Positions 54,050 through 62,656 of a stretch of 64,000 nt of DNA are shown in pieces; within the stretch, counting starts at the first letter, position 1; every line of letters starts with the position of its first letter. This DNA is from Streptomyces sp. A1277 (lineage in GTDB: Bacteria; Actinomycetota; Actinomycetes; Streptomycetales; Streptomycetaceae). Under the pieces are notes generated by a model. The model made no database searches. It saw only the letters and a list, made by a program, of their open reading frames with translations, and was not told the DNA's origin. The stretch is taken from positions 1 to 64,000 of the forward strand of contig NZ_SSBI01000012.1 of the NCBI RefSeq assembly GCF_004795015.1, in the 5' to 3' direction. The position numbers were made by a program, and so were the translations under genes.

Positions 54050-56221
54050 ATGACCGAGAGCACGACCATCCGCTGGGAACAGGACGAGACCGGCGTCGTC
54101 ACCCTCGTACTGGACGACCCCGACCAGTCCGCCAACACGATGAACCAGGCGTTCAAGGACTCCATCGCGGCCGTCGCCGACCGCGCCGAGGCCGAGAAGG
54201 ACTCCATCCGCGGCATCATCTACACCTCCGCCAAGAAGACCTTCTTCGCGGGCGGCGACCTCAAGGACATGATCAAGGTCGGCTCCGAGAACGCGCAGGC
54301 CGCCTTCGACACCGGCACCGCGATCAAGAGCTCGCTGCGCCGCATCGAGACCCTCGGCAAGCCGGTCGTCGCCGCGATCAACGGCGCGGCCCTCGGCGGC
54401 GGTTACGAGATCGCGCTCGCCTCCCACCACCGCGTCGCCCTCGACGCGCCCGGCTCCCGCATCGGCCTGCCCGAGGTCACCCTCGGCCTGCTCCCCGCCG
54501 GCGGCGGCGTCACCCGCACCGTACGCCTCATGGGCATCGCCGACGCGCTGCTCAAGGTCCTCCTCCAGGGCACCCAGTACACCCCTCAGCGCGCCCTGGA
54601 GAACGGCCTGGTCCACGAGGTCGCCGCCACCCCCGAGGAGATGCTCGACAAGGCCCGCGCCTTCATCGACGCGAACCCCGAGTCCCAGCAGCCCTGGGAC
54701 GTCAAGGGGTACAAGATCCCGGGCGGCACCCCGTCGAGCCCCAAGTTCGCCGCGAACCTGCCGGCGTTCCCGTCCAACCTGAAGAAGCAGCTCGCCGGCG
54801 CGCCCATGCCCGCGCCGCGCAACATCCTGGCCGCCGCCGTCGAGGGCTCCCAGGTCGACTTCGAGACCGCCCTGACCATCGAGGCCCGGTACTTCACCGA
54901 GCTGGTCACCGGCCAGGTCTCCAAGAACATGATCCAGGCGTTCTTCTTCGACCTCCAGGCCGTCAACTCCGGCGCCAGCCGCCCCAAGGGCGTCGAGGAG
55001 CGCCAGGTCCGCAAGGTCGCCGTCCTCGGAGCCGGGATGATGGGCGCGGGCATCGCCTACTCCTGCGCGAAGGCCGGCATCGAGGTCGTCCTCAAGGACG
55101 TCTCCACCGAGGCCGCCGCCAAGGGCAAGGCGTACAGCGAGAAGCTGCTCGACAAGGCGCTCTCCCGGGGCCGTACGACCGAGGCCGAGCGCGACGAGCT
55201 GCTGGCCCGCATCACCCCGACCGGCGACCCGGCCGGCCTCGCGGGCTGCGACGCGGTCATCGAGGCCGTCTTCGAGGACACCGCGCTCAAGCACCAGGTG
55301 TTCCAGGAGATCCAGGACATCGTCGAGCCGGACGCGCTGCTCTGCTCCAACACCTCCACCCTGCCCATCACGGTGCTGGCCGAAGGCGTCGCGCGCCCCG
55401 CCGACTTCATCGGGCTGCACTTCTTCTCGCCCGTCGACAAGATGCCGCTGGTCGAGATCATCAAGGGGGAGAAGACCGGCGACGAGGCGCTGGCCCGCGC
55501 GTTCGACCTGGTCCGCCGGATCAGGAAGACGCCGATCGTCGTCAACGACTCGCGCGGCTTCTTCACCTCGCGCGTCATCGGCCAGTTCATCAACGAGGGC
55601 GTCGCCATGGTCGGCGAGGGCGTCGAGCCCGCCTCCGTCGAGCAGGCCGCCGCCCAGGCCGGCTACCCGGCCAAGGTGCTCTCCCTGATGGACGAGCTGA
55701 CCCTCACCCTGCCCCGCAAGATCCGCGACGAGACCCGCAAGGCCGTCGAGGAGGCGGGCGGCACCTGGCCCGGCCACCCCGCGGACGCGGTGATCGACCG
55801 GATGGTCGACGAGTTCGGCCGCCCCGGCCGCAGCGGCGGCGCCGGTTTCTACGAGTACGACGAGACGGGCAGGCGCACCCGCCTGTGGCCCGGCCTGCGT
55901 GAGCACTTCACGAAGTCGGAGACGGACATCTCCTTCACCGACATGCAGGAGCGGATGCTCTTCTCCGAGGCCCTGGACAGCGTCCGCTGCCTGGAGGAGG
56001 ACGTCCTGATCACCGTCGCCGACGCCAACATCGGCTCCATCATGGGCATCGGCTTCCCGCCGTGGACCGGCGGCGTGCTCCAGTACATCAACGGTTACGA
56101 GGGCGGCCTGCCCGGTTTCGTGGCCCGCGCCAGGGAACTCGCCGAGCGCTACGGCGACCGCTTCCTGCCGCCCGCGCTGCTCGTGGAGAAGGCGGAGAAG
56201 GGCGAGACCTTCCACGACTGA
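54050..56221 (+). CDS. fadB: Bifunctional enoyl-CoA hydratase/3-hydroxyacyl-CoA dehydrogenase (FadB type)
   Basis: This 723-residue enzyme performs two beta-oxidation steps. The crotonase domain covers residues 1-190 (oxyanion loop NGAALGGGYEIALA, catalytic Glu in LPEVTLGLLPAGGG). A linker follows, then the NAD-binding domain from about 320 (VAVLGAGMMGAGIAYSCAKA), then HFFSPVDKMPLVEI with the catalytic His, then two C-terminal 3HCDH domains. Length and order match FadB/FadJ. A hairpin terminator ends the operon. ACGGAGAAC precedes the ATG. Confidence 0.95.
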   Translation: MTESTTIRWEQDETGVVTLVLDDPDQSANTMNQAFKDSIAAVADRAEAEKDSIRGIIYTSAKKTFFAGGDLKDMIKVGSENAQAAFDTGTAIKSSLRRIETLGKPVVAAINGAALGGGYEIALASHHRVALDAPGSRIGLPEVTLGLLPAGGGVTRTVRLMGIADALLKVLLQGTQYTPQRALENGLVHEVAATPEEMLDKARAFIDANPESQQPWDVKGYKIPGGTPSSPKFAANLPAFPSNLKKQLAGAPMPAPRNILAAAVEGSQVDFETALTIEARYFTELVTGQVSKNMIQAFFFDLQAVNSGASRPKGVEERQVRKVAVLGAGMMGAGIAYSCAKAGIEVVLKDVSTEAAAKGKAYSEKLLDKALSRGRTTEAERDELLARITPTGDPAGLAGCDAVIEAVFEDTALKHQVFQEIQDIVEPDALLCSNTSTLPITVLAEGVARPADFIGLHFFSPVDKMPLVEIIKGEKTGDEALARAFDLVRRIRKTPIVVNDSRGFFTSRVIGQFINEGVAMVGEGVEPASVEQAAAQAGYPAKVLSLMDELTLTLPRKIRDETRKAVEEAGGTWPGHPADAVIDRMVDEFGRPGRSGGAGFYEYDETGRRTRLWPGLREHFTKSETDISFTDMQERMLFSEALDSVRCLEEDVLITVADANIGSIMGIGFPPWTGGVLQYINGYEGGLPGFVARARELAERYGDRFLPPALLVEKAEKGETFHD

Positions 56222-56234
56222 GCCGACGCGCCGC

Positions 56235-56270
56235 GTGCCGTACCACCCCTCGCCCGGGGCGGTACGGCAC
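56235..56270. terminator. Terminator of the beta-oxidation operon
   Basis: GTGCCGTACC pairs with GGTACGGCAC, and inside it CCCC pairs with GGGG around a short loop. It lies between the convergent fadB-type and MerR genes and can serve both. Confidence 0.85.
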
Positions 56271-56279
56271 TCGGTGCGC

Positions 56280-57011
56280 TCACTGTGCGGTGAACGCCGC
56301 CCGCAGCTCCTCCTTCAGGGAGCGCTGGAAGGCGGTCACCAGCGCCTGGAGCACCATCGGCTGCATGTGCGCGGACAGCGACTTCATCGCCTTGACGTGC
56401 TCGGGGTCGGACTCCCGCTCCCGGTACGGGTTCCACACCTCGTCCCGGAACAGCCGGCTGAGCTCCTGCGCGGCCGAGCGGGTGTGCTCCATCAGGACCG
56501 TACGGGCGGCGAGGATCGTCTCGTGCGCGATCGGCACGTCGAGCAGCTCCACCCCGAGCCGCAGCAGCCCCGGATCCAGCCGGTAGACGCCGTCCCCGGG
56601 CGCGGACCGCTCCAGCACCCCCATCGCGGCCAGCCGGTCGAGATCCTGCTCACTGAGCGGCCGCCCCGCCCGCCGCTCCAGCTCCGCCCGCGAGGCGTCC
56701 TCCGCCGAGTCCGGCGCCCAGGACGCCACCAGGGCCCGGTGGATGGCCAGATCGTGGGCGCTGAGATCGGGCGGCAGCTGCTCCAGGTAACGTTCGATCG
56801 CGGCGAGCGTCATGCCCTGGTGCTGAAGCTCCTCGATGAGCGCCAGCCGCGAGAGGTGCCCGTGCCCGTAGTGCCCCACGCGGCGGGGCCCGATGACCGG
56901 GGGCGGCAGCAGCCCCCGGGTGCTGTAGAACCGCACCGTACGCACGGTCACCCCGGCGCGAGCCGCCAGCTCGTCGACGGTGAGCTTCGGCTCCTCGGCC
57001 TCGGTCGCCAT
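56280..57011 (-). CDS. MerR-family transcriptional regulator
   Basis: This 243-residue regulator has a MerR winged helix near residues 10-80 (LTVDELAARAGVTVRTVRFY, YSTRGLLPPP, GHLSRLALIEELQHQGMTLA) and a long C-terminal helical domain of about 160 residues with no conserved Cys. That makes a metal sensor unlikely and a small-molecule sensor plausible. The ATG at 57011 precedes the conserved part by nine residues. It faces a MerR-type palindrome at 57066-57090. Confidence 0.9.
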   Translation of the reverse strand: MATEAEEPKLTVDELAARAGVTVRTVRFYSTRGLLPPPVIGPRRVGHYGHGHLSRLALIEELQHQGMTLAAIERYLEQLPPDLSAHDLAIHRALVASWAPDSAEDASRAELERRAGRPLSEQDLDRLAAMGVLERSAPGDGVYRLDPGLLRLGVELLDVPIAHETILAARTVLMEHTRSAAQELSRLFRDEVWNPYRERESDPEHVKAMKSLSAHMQPMVLQALVTAFQRSLKEELRAAFTAQ

Positions 57012-57065
57012 GTCCGCTCCTCGTGTCCGGCCTCGTGAACGGGCCGCCGGGCGGGCGTCCCACTG

Positions 57066-57090
57066 GGTGCAACAGTATTGCTGTCTCACC
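57066..57090. promoter_or_regulatory. 25-base imperfect palindrome, candidate MerR site
   Basis: GGTG-N2-ACAG-TATTG-CTGT-N2-CACC has 8 of 10 arm positions paired, 55 bases before the MerR gene. The symmetric arms and AT-rich centre are of the size MerR proteins bind. Confidence 0.55.
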
Positions 57091-57349
57091 ATCGATGTGA
57101 AAGTGGTTGCCCGGCGGGTGTCAGTGGTGCCCCTCTCGCGCCGCTGATAGAAACCCGATGGACGGACCGGGGTCTGTCCGTGAGCGTGTACGACTTCGAC
57201 TGAGACCCGGGCGGGGCGTTCGTACGGGCGGTGGGGGTCGGCCGTCCCGGTACGGCTGCTCCCCGCCCCGGCCTGGTACAGGAATACGGAGCGTGTCACT
57301 CTGTTCCGGCCTCCTCTCGTGGGGCGGACCGGCGGAACGGGGAGGGCCC

Positions 57350-57982
57350 ATGACGGCACGCAGCACCGACGAGATGCCCCCGGTCCCGGGGCTCGGCGGG
57401 GCGGCCGCGCCCTCCGACGCGCTGGGCGAGCAGATCCTGGATGCCGCGCGCGAGCAGTTCATGACCTTCGGCCTGCGCCGCTCGACCGTCGATGACGTCG
57501 CCAAGCGCGCCGGTGTCTCCCGGGTGACCGTGTACCGGCGGATCGGCAACAAGGACAGCCTGGTCTCGGCGTGCCTGCTGCGCGAGTACCGCCGGTTCGT
57601 CGTGGAGGTGGACGAGGCCGTGGCGGCGCTGCCCACGACGGAGGACCGGCTGGTCGAGGGCTTCGCCGCGGTGCTGCGGCACATCCGCGAGCACCCGCTC
57701 ATCGGCGGGCTGCTGCGGCTGGAGCCCGAGACCATGCTGCCCTTCCTGACCGTCGAGAGCGGCCCGGCCTTCCTCGCGATCCGCGGCTACCTGGCGGGCC
57801 GGCTCCGCGAGGCCCGCCGCCTGGAGGGCCGGCCGGAGAGCGACCCGACCCCCGTCGCCGAACTCATGGTGCGGATCACCGTCTCCTTCCTCCTCAACCC
57901 CGTCAGCTGCTTCGAGCTGGACGACGACACCGAGGTACGCGACTTCGCCCGCCGCTGCCTGGTCCCGCTGCTCGCCGCCTGA
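57350..57982 (+). CDS. TetR-family transcriptional regulator
   Basis: This 210-residue regulator has a TetR helix-turn-helix near residues 25-72 (LGEQILDAAREQFMTFGLRR, STVDDVAKRAGVSRVTVYRR, IGNKDSLVSACLLREY) and a ligand domain ending FLLNPVSCFELDDDTEVRDF. GGGAGGG precedes the ATG. It is divergent from MerR across a 338-base spacer and convergent with an MpaB-like gene. The target is unknown; the MpaB-like pair or the beta-oxidation operon are candidates by distance. Confidence 0.92.
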   Translation: MTARSTDEMPPVPGLGGAAAPSDALGEQILDAAREQFMTFGLRRSTVDDVAKRAGVSRVTVYRRIGNKDSLVSACLLREYRRFVVEVDEAVAALPTTEDRLVEGFAAVLRHIREHPLIGGLLRLEPETMLPFLTVESGPAFLAIRGYLAGRLREARRLEGRPESDPTPVAELMVRITVSFLLNPVSCFELDDDTEVRDFARRCLVPLLAA

Positions 57983-58001
57983 AGCTGTCCGACCAACACA
58001 C

Positions 58002-58880
58002 CTAGGCCGCCTCGTCCGGCAGCGGCTCCAGCGGCCGGCTGCGGGCCCAGTGCGGCCCGAGGTCGTCCAGCCGCCAGCCGAACGGGTACGAACGGGGCTG
58101 CGGGCGCGAGGGCAAGCGGCGCGGCCTGGCCGGCATCCTGCGTACGCACCGAGCCCGCAGCCGCAGCGCGGCCGACGCCGAGGTCTGCACCCAGCGGGGC
58201 TGCGGCCGGAAGCCGAGCGCCTTCAGCAACGGCTCGTCCAGGAGCGCCAGCGAGAACCGCGCGATCAGCGGCCGCAGCGGGCGCGGGTACCAGCTCGCCA
58301 TCACCCGGAACGTGGCGCCGGCCACCCGCCGGTTCGCCGGGTCGTACGCGAACATGCGCTCCTCGTACGCATCGAGGAGCCGCTCGAACCCCTCGTAGGT
58401 GTCGGGGACGTCCTCGATGCCCATCATCGCCCCGGTCTTGCGCCCCGCCTCCGCCAGGGCCTGCACCTCCTGCGCGCACAGCGGGCGCCACCCGTAGCGG
58501 TCGATCCAGCGCTTCGGTCCCACCACCGTGGTCGCCAGGACGTACCGGAAGTCGTCGTTCGGGATGCGGTACTTGCCGTGGATGCGGTTCAGGTGCCGGG
58601 CCGCGGCCCGCCCCCGCTCCGAGTCGAAGCCGTCGGCGGCCATCTCGTAAGCGAGCAGCACCGTGTCGTCGTACCGCTTCTGCCCCTGGCGCTCGAACTC
58701 CTGGGTTCGGTCCAGGAGTACGGAGATCCGGGGGACGCCGTAGTCGCGCAGGAACGCGACGCTCACACCCTGGCGGTAGTCCCAGGGGAACTCGTACTGA
58801 GAGATCAGCCGGAGGATCTCGGCGTAGTCCCGCGCCGGATCCATCCGGCGGATCTCACGCAGGCGGCTGTACCGGCCCAT
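58002..58880 (-). CDS. MpaB/DUF2236-family oxygenase-like protein 1
   Basis: This 292-residue protein matches the MpaB/latex-clearing-protein-like (DUF2236) family: MDPARDYAEILRLISQYEFP at the start, YEMAADGFDSERGRAAARHL, HLNRIHGKYRIPNDDFRYVL with the conserved His, GPKRWIDRYGWRPL, and a C-terminal FRVMASWYPRPLRPL. Studied members are haem-dependent or hydroxylating enzymes, but most are uncharacterised. It is divergent from a second, more typical family member at 59145. Confidence 0.82.
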   Translation of the reverse strand: MGRYSRLREIRRMDPARDYAEILRLISQYEFPWDYRQGVSVAFLRDYGVPRISVLLDRTQEFERQGQKRYDDTVLLAYEMAADGFDSERGRAAARHLNRIHGKYRIPNDDFRYVLATTVVGPKRWIDRYGWRPLCAQEVQALAEAGRKTGAMMGIEDVPDTYEGFERLLDAYEERMFAYDPANRRVAGATFRVMASWYPRPLRPLIARFSLALLDEPLLKALGFRPQPRWVQTSASAALRLRARCVRRMPARPRRLPSRPQPRSYPFGWRLDDLGPHWARSRPLEPLPDEAA

Positions 58881-59144
58881 GGTGCGCCCTCCTGTCCGTG
58901 TCCGGCTCCCCGTCGAGGACGGTCAGGTGCCACAACTCCTCTGTGTTGAAAGGAGTGTGACGGGCCATCGGGTGCGGGGAGTCAAAGTTACAAATACTAT
59001 CGACTTGTTTCATCGGTTCCGTCAACACCGCGAGCGCACCCTTGCGAGGGGCCGCCGCGCAGGGACCGCGCGCGGCTCGCATACTGGACCGGGCGGGGCC
59101 GGGCGCTTCGGTCCGGCTGACCGCCGAGCCGCCGGGAGCACCGC

Positions 59145-60035
59145 ATGAGCAGCGCAGCAGCCAGGAACGACGACCCCGCGCCGCCCCCGCCCGGCGGTGT
59201 CCTCTGGAGCCTGTCCGGCGACGTACGCGCCCTGCTGATGCTGCCCGCCGCCCTCACCCTCCAGGTCGCCCACCCCGCGGTCGGTGCGGGCGTCGACGAG
59301 CACTCCGTGTTCCGCACGGACCCGTGGGGGCGCGGCGAGCGCTCCCTCAGCTCGCTCCAGCTCTGGGTGTACGGGGGCGAGCAGGCCGCCGAGGAGGGGC
59401 GCAGGCTTCGCCGGCTGCACCGCGCCATCCAGGGCACCGACACCCGCGGCCGCCGCTACCACGCCCTGTCACCGGCCAATTACGCCTGGGTGCACGCCAC
59501 CGGCTTCCCCGTCTACCGGCACGGGGCGCGCTACCTGCTGCGCCCGCTCACCGGGGACCAGGAACGCGCCCTGTACCGGGAATGGCTCCAGGTGGGCCGG
59601 GTGCTCGGGATCCACGACCGGGACATGCCGCGGACGATCGAGGAGTTCTGGCCCTACTACCGGGCCATGCTGGCCGACGAGATCGAGAAGACGGCCGTCG
59701 TGGCGGAACTGGCCGCCACCGACACCGCCGTGCCGCCGCCGGACCGGGGCCCCTGGGTGCTGCGGCTTCTGCTCAGGGCCCTGTGGCCGGTGCTGCTGCC
59801 GCCGCTGGCCCGGTTCCGCGCCTTCCTGGCCGTGGGGCTGATGCCGCCCGACGCCCGCGAGGCCATCGGGCTGGAATGGACGGACGCGCAGGAGCGCGCG
59901 CTGCGACGGTTCTGCGCGGTGGTGCGGGTGGTGGTCCCGGTCCTGCCGGGGCGCCTGCGCTATCTGCCCCGGGCGCGCCGCGCGCGGGCGGCCCGCCGGG
60001 CGGCCGGCGGGCGCGGGGGAGCGGTGTCCGGATGA
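59145..60035 (+). CDS. MpaB/DUF2236-family oxygenase-like protein 2
   Basis: This 296-residue protein shows the standard DUF2236 signatures: LQVAHPAVGAGVDEHSVFRT near residue 42, DPWGRGERSL, RRLHRAIQGTDTRGRRYHAL with His near 90, and PANYAWVHATGFPVY. The C-terminal part contains a hydrophobic helix (LLLRALWPVLLPPL) and a basic tail. It differs in the N-terminal His-Pro motif from the divergent neighbour, so the two are old paralogues. Substrate unknown. Confidence 0.85.
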   Translation: MSSAAARNDDPAPPPPGGVLWSLSGDVRALLMLPAALTLQVAHPAVGAGVDEHSVFRTDPWGRGERSLSSLQLWVYGGEQAAEEGRRLRRLHRAIQGTDTRGRRYHALSPANYAWVHATGFPVYRHGARYLLRPLTGDQERALYREWLQVGRVLGIHDRDMPRTIEEFWPYYRAMLADEIEKTAVVAELAATDTAVPPPDRGPWVLRLLLRALWPVLLPPLARFRAFLAVGLMPPDAREAIGLEWTDAQERALRRFCAVVRVVVPVLPGRLRYLPRARRARAARRAAGGRGGAVSG

Positions 60036-60050
60036 GGCCCGGCCGAGGTG

Positions 60051-61094
60051 TCAGGCGGAGGCGCGGCGGACCAGTTCCGTCGGCGTGATCACCGATTCCG
60101 GCCCCGCGCCCCCGCCGCCCAGCCGCTCCATCAGCAGCCGCACCATCAACCGGCCCATACCCACCACGTCCTGACGGACCGTCGTCAACGGCGGGTCCGT
60201 CGCCTCGGCGACCGACTCCATGTCGTCGAAACCGACCAGCGCCACGTCCTTCGGTACGCGCCGCCCCTGCTCGCGCAGCACCCGCAGCGCGCCCGAGGCC
60301 ATCAGGTCGTTGGCCGCGAACACGCCGTCCAGATCCGGCCGCCGCTCCAGCAGCGCGGTCATCGCCCGGGCACCGCCCTCCACGGTGAAGTCGCCGTCCG
60401 CGACCAGCCCGGGACCGGCGTCGGGCAGGACGTCGGTGTAGCCGTCGATCCGGTCGAGCGCCGAGGTCTGGTCGCGCGGGCCCGCGATGTGCGCGATGTT
60501 CCGGCGGCCGAGCGAGACCAGATGGCGTACGGCCTCCCGGGCCCCACCCCGGTTGTCGCAGTCCACGAACGGCACCGCGGTCCCGGACGCGGCGCCCGGC
60601 CGCCCCGGCCTGCCGCCGTACACGGCCGGAACCCCGAACCTGCGGATGACGGCGGGGAGTTCGTCGTCGGTGTGCAGCGAGAACGCCAGCACCCCGTCCA
60701 CATGGCCCCCGGCCAGATAGCGGCTGACCCGCTCGAAATCACCGCGCCCCTCCACCAGTAGCAGCACCAACTGCGCGTCGTGGGCGTTGAGTTCGCGGCT
60801 GATGCCACGGATGTGCTGGGAGAAGAACGGGTCGGAGAAGATCCGGGCCTCGGGCTCGTCGATGACGACGGCCACCGCGCCGTTGCGCCGGGTCACCAGG
60901 GTCCGGGCGGCATGGTTCGGGATGTAGCCCAGCTCCTCGACCGCCTTGCGCACCTGGTCCACGAGCGGCTGCCTGACCCCCGCCCCGCCGTTCACCACCC
61001 GGGAGGCCGTCGCCCGGGAGACTCCGGCGCGGGCCGCCACCGCTTCCAGCGTGGGCCGCGCGGGAAGCGGGGCATCGGGGGTCGGACCGGGCAA
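60051..61094 (-). CDS. LacI-family transcriptional regulator
   Basis: This 347-residue LacI/GalR regulator has a helix-turn-helix near residues 15-35 ([20 protein letters not shown]), a hinge and a periplasmic-binding-like sensor domain ([60 protein letters not shown]). The sensor usually binds a sugar; no sugar genes are adjacent. The start is TTG at 61094, with GAGGAG about eight bases upstream. It is divergent from the M14 peptidase. Confidence 0.92.
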   Translation of the reverse strand: MPGPTPDAPLPARPTLEAVAARAGVSRATASRVVNGGAGVRQPLVDQVRKAVEELGYIPNHAARTLVTRRNGAVAVVIDEPEARIFSDPFFSQHIRGISRELNAHDAQLVLLLVEGRGDFERVSRYLAGGHVDGVLAFSLHTDDELPAVIRRFGVPAVYGGRPGRPGAASGTAVPFVDCDNRGGAREAVRHLVSLGRRNIAHIAGPRDQTSALDRIDGYTDVLPDAGPGLVADGDFTVEGGARAMTALLERRPDLDGVFAANDLMASGALRVLREQGRRVPKDVALVGFDDMESVAEATDPPLTTVRQDVVGMGRLMVRLLMERLGGGGAGPESVITPTELVRRASA

Positions 61095-61253
61095 GGGACG
61101 CTCCTCAAGGGCGCGGAGGGGGCCGGGAACAGCCGGGGCCGGCCGGTCGGCGCGAACCCCGCCAGCCTAACGGCCCCGCACCTCTGGCCGGCTCCGGGAA
61201 CCGCAACGCGCAGGGGTCTGTTGCGCGGGCCCCGGCCGGAGTATCTTCCGCCC

Positions 61254-62582
61254 ATGCCGATCGCGCCGACAGGCGGCGGACGGCGGCCGCCCCGGCGCGG
61301 CCGTGTCCGCAATCTCGCACTGGCGGCCGCGTCCGCCGCCCTGGCCGCCCCCCTGATCGCCGTGCCCTCGGACGCCGCCCGCACCGCCGCGCCCCGTACC
61401 GGCTTCGAGGCATCGGCCGGGACCCGCTGGACCCGGCAGGCCGAGGAGGCCGCCTTCCTCGCGGGCCTCGGGCGGCGCGGTGACGACCGGGTCTCCGTAC
61501 GCCGGATCGGCACCACCGCGCAGGGGCGACCGCTGCGCCTCGTCCGCGTCGGCAGCCGCGACCCGGACGCGCTCACGGTGCTCCTGGTCTGCGGCCAGCA
61601 CGGCGACGAGCCCGCCGCGCGCGAGGCATGCCTGACCACGGTCCGCGATCTCGCCTACGCCACCGACGCGCGCACCCGCGCCCTCCTCGCCCGGACCGAG
61701 ATCCTCGTCGTGCCCACCGCCAACCCCGACGGCCTGGCCGCCGGGAGCCGGGGCAACGCGGACGGCGTGGACATCAACCGCGACCACCTCGCGCTGCGCA
61801 CCGCCGAGGCCCGTGCCCTCGCCGCCGTACTGCGCGACCACGAGCCCGACGTCATCGAGGACTTGCACGAGTACGGGGCGACCGCGCCGTACTACGACAA
61901 GGACCTGTACGTCCTGTGGCCGCGCAACCCCAACACCGACGGCCGGCTGCACGACGAGGCGCGGGATCTGGCCGAGCGGCGGGTGCGCCCCGCCGCCCTG
62001 GACGCCGGATTCAGCAGTGGTGTCTACGGTGTGTGGACGGACCCGGCCACCGGCCGCCCGGTCAAGCAGAGCGCGGGCGACGGCCAGGAGCGCATCCTGC
62101 GCAACATGGCCGGTCTCAAGCACGCGATCGGACTGCTGGTCGAATCCCGCACGGACGCGCTCACCGCGGCCGAGCGCGCCGACCCCCTCCTCGGCGACCG
62201 CCGCCGCGTGACCTCGCAACTCACGGCGCTCAAGGCGCTCTTGCGGTACGCGGACGAGCGGCGCGGGAGCATCGCCGCCGCCACCGCCGCCTCCCGCGCG
62301 GCCGGGTCCGCCGACCGGGGGCCCGTCCACCTCGCCGGCGCGGACAACGAGACCCCGGGGCCGGGCGAGACGCTGGCGGACCCGCCCTGCGGTTACCGGC
62401 TCACACGGGAGCAGGCCGCCCGGGTCGGGGACGAACTCGCCCTGCACGGCGTCACCTCCCGGCCCGACGGTGACGGGGTGTACGTGCCCCTGCGGCAGCC
62501 CGCCCGGAAGCTGATCCCGCTCCTGCTGGACGTGCGGGCGGCATATCACCTCACAAACGGTCAACCCGATACTGCTTGTTGA
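61254..62582 (+). CDS. Secreted M14-family zinc carboxypeptidase
   Basis: This 442-residue exported metallopeptidase has a signal peptide ([20 protein letters not shown]). The zinc ligands are His116 and Glu119 ([12 protein letters not shown]) and His205 (EDLHEYGA). NPDG and [11 protein letters not shown] are the substrate-binding stretches, and a late Glu in GLLVESRTD fits the catalytic base. It may trim peptides or wall stems outside the cell. About 130 C-terminal residues form an extra helical region. ATG at 61254. Confidence 0.9.
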   Translation: MPIAPTGGGRRPPRRGRVRNLALAAASAALAAPLIAVPSDAARTAAPRTGFEASAGTRWTRQAEEAAFLAGLGRRGDDRVSVRRIGTTAQGRPLRLVRVGSRDPDALTVLLVCGQHGDEPAAREACLTTVRDLAYATDARTRALLARTEILVVPTANPDGLAAGSRGNADGVDINRDHLALRTAEARALAAVLRDHEPDVIEDLHEYGATAPYYDKDLYVLWPRNPNTDGRLHDEARDLAERRVRPAALDAGFSSGVYGVWTDPATGRPVKQSAGDGQERILRNMAGLKHAIGLLVESRTDALTAAERADPLLGDRRRVTSQLTALKALLRYADERRGSIAAATAASRAAGSADRGPVHLAGADNETPGPGETLADPPCGYRLTREQAARVGDELALHGVTSRPDGDGVYVPLRQPARKLIPLLLDVRAAYHLTNGQPDTAC

Positions 62583-62656
62583 TCCCGGTAGATGCTTGTT
62601 TGGTGTGGTACTGCCTACGGAGAGCGAATTGTCTGTTTCCGTGAAAGGTGCCATTC

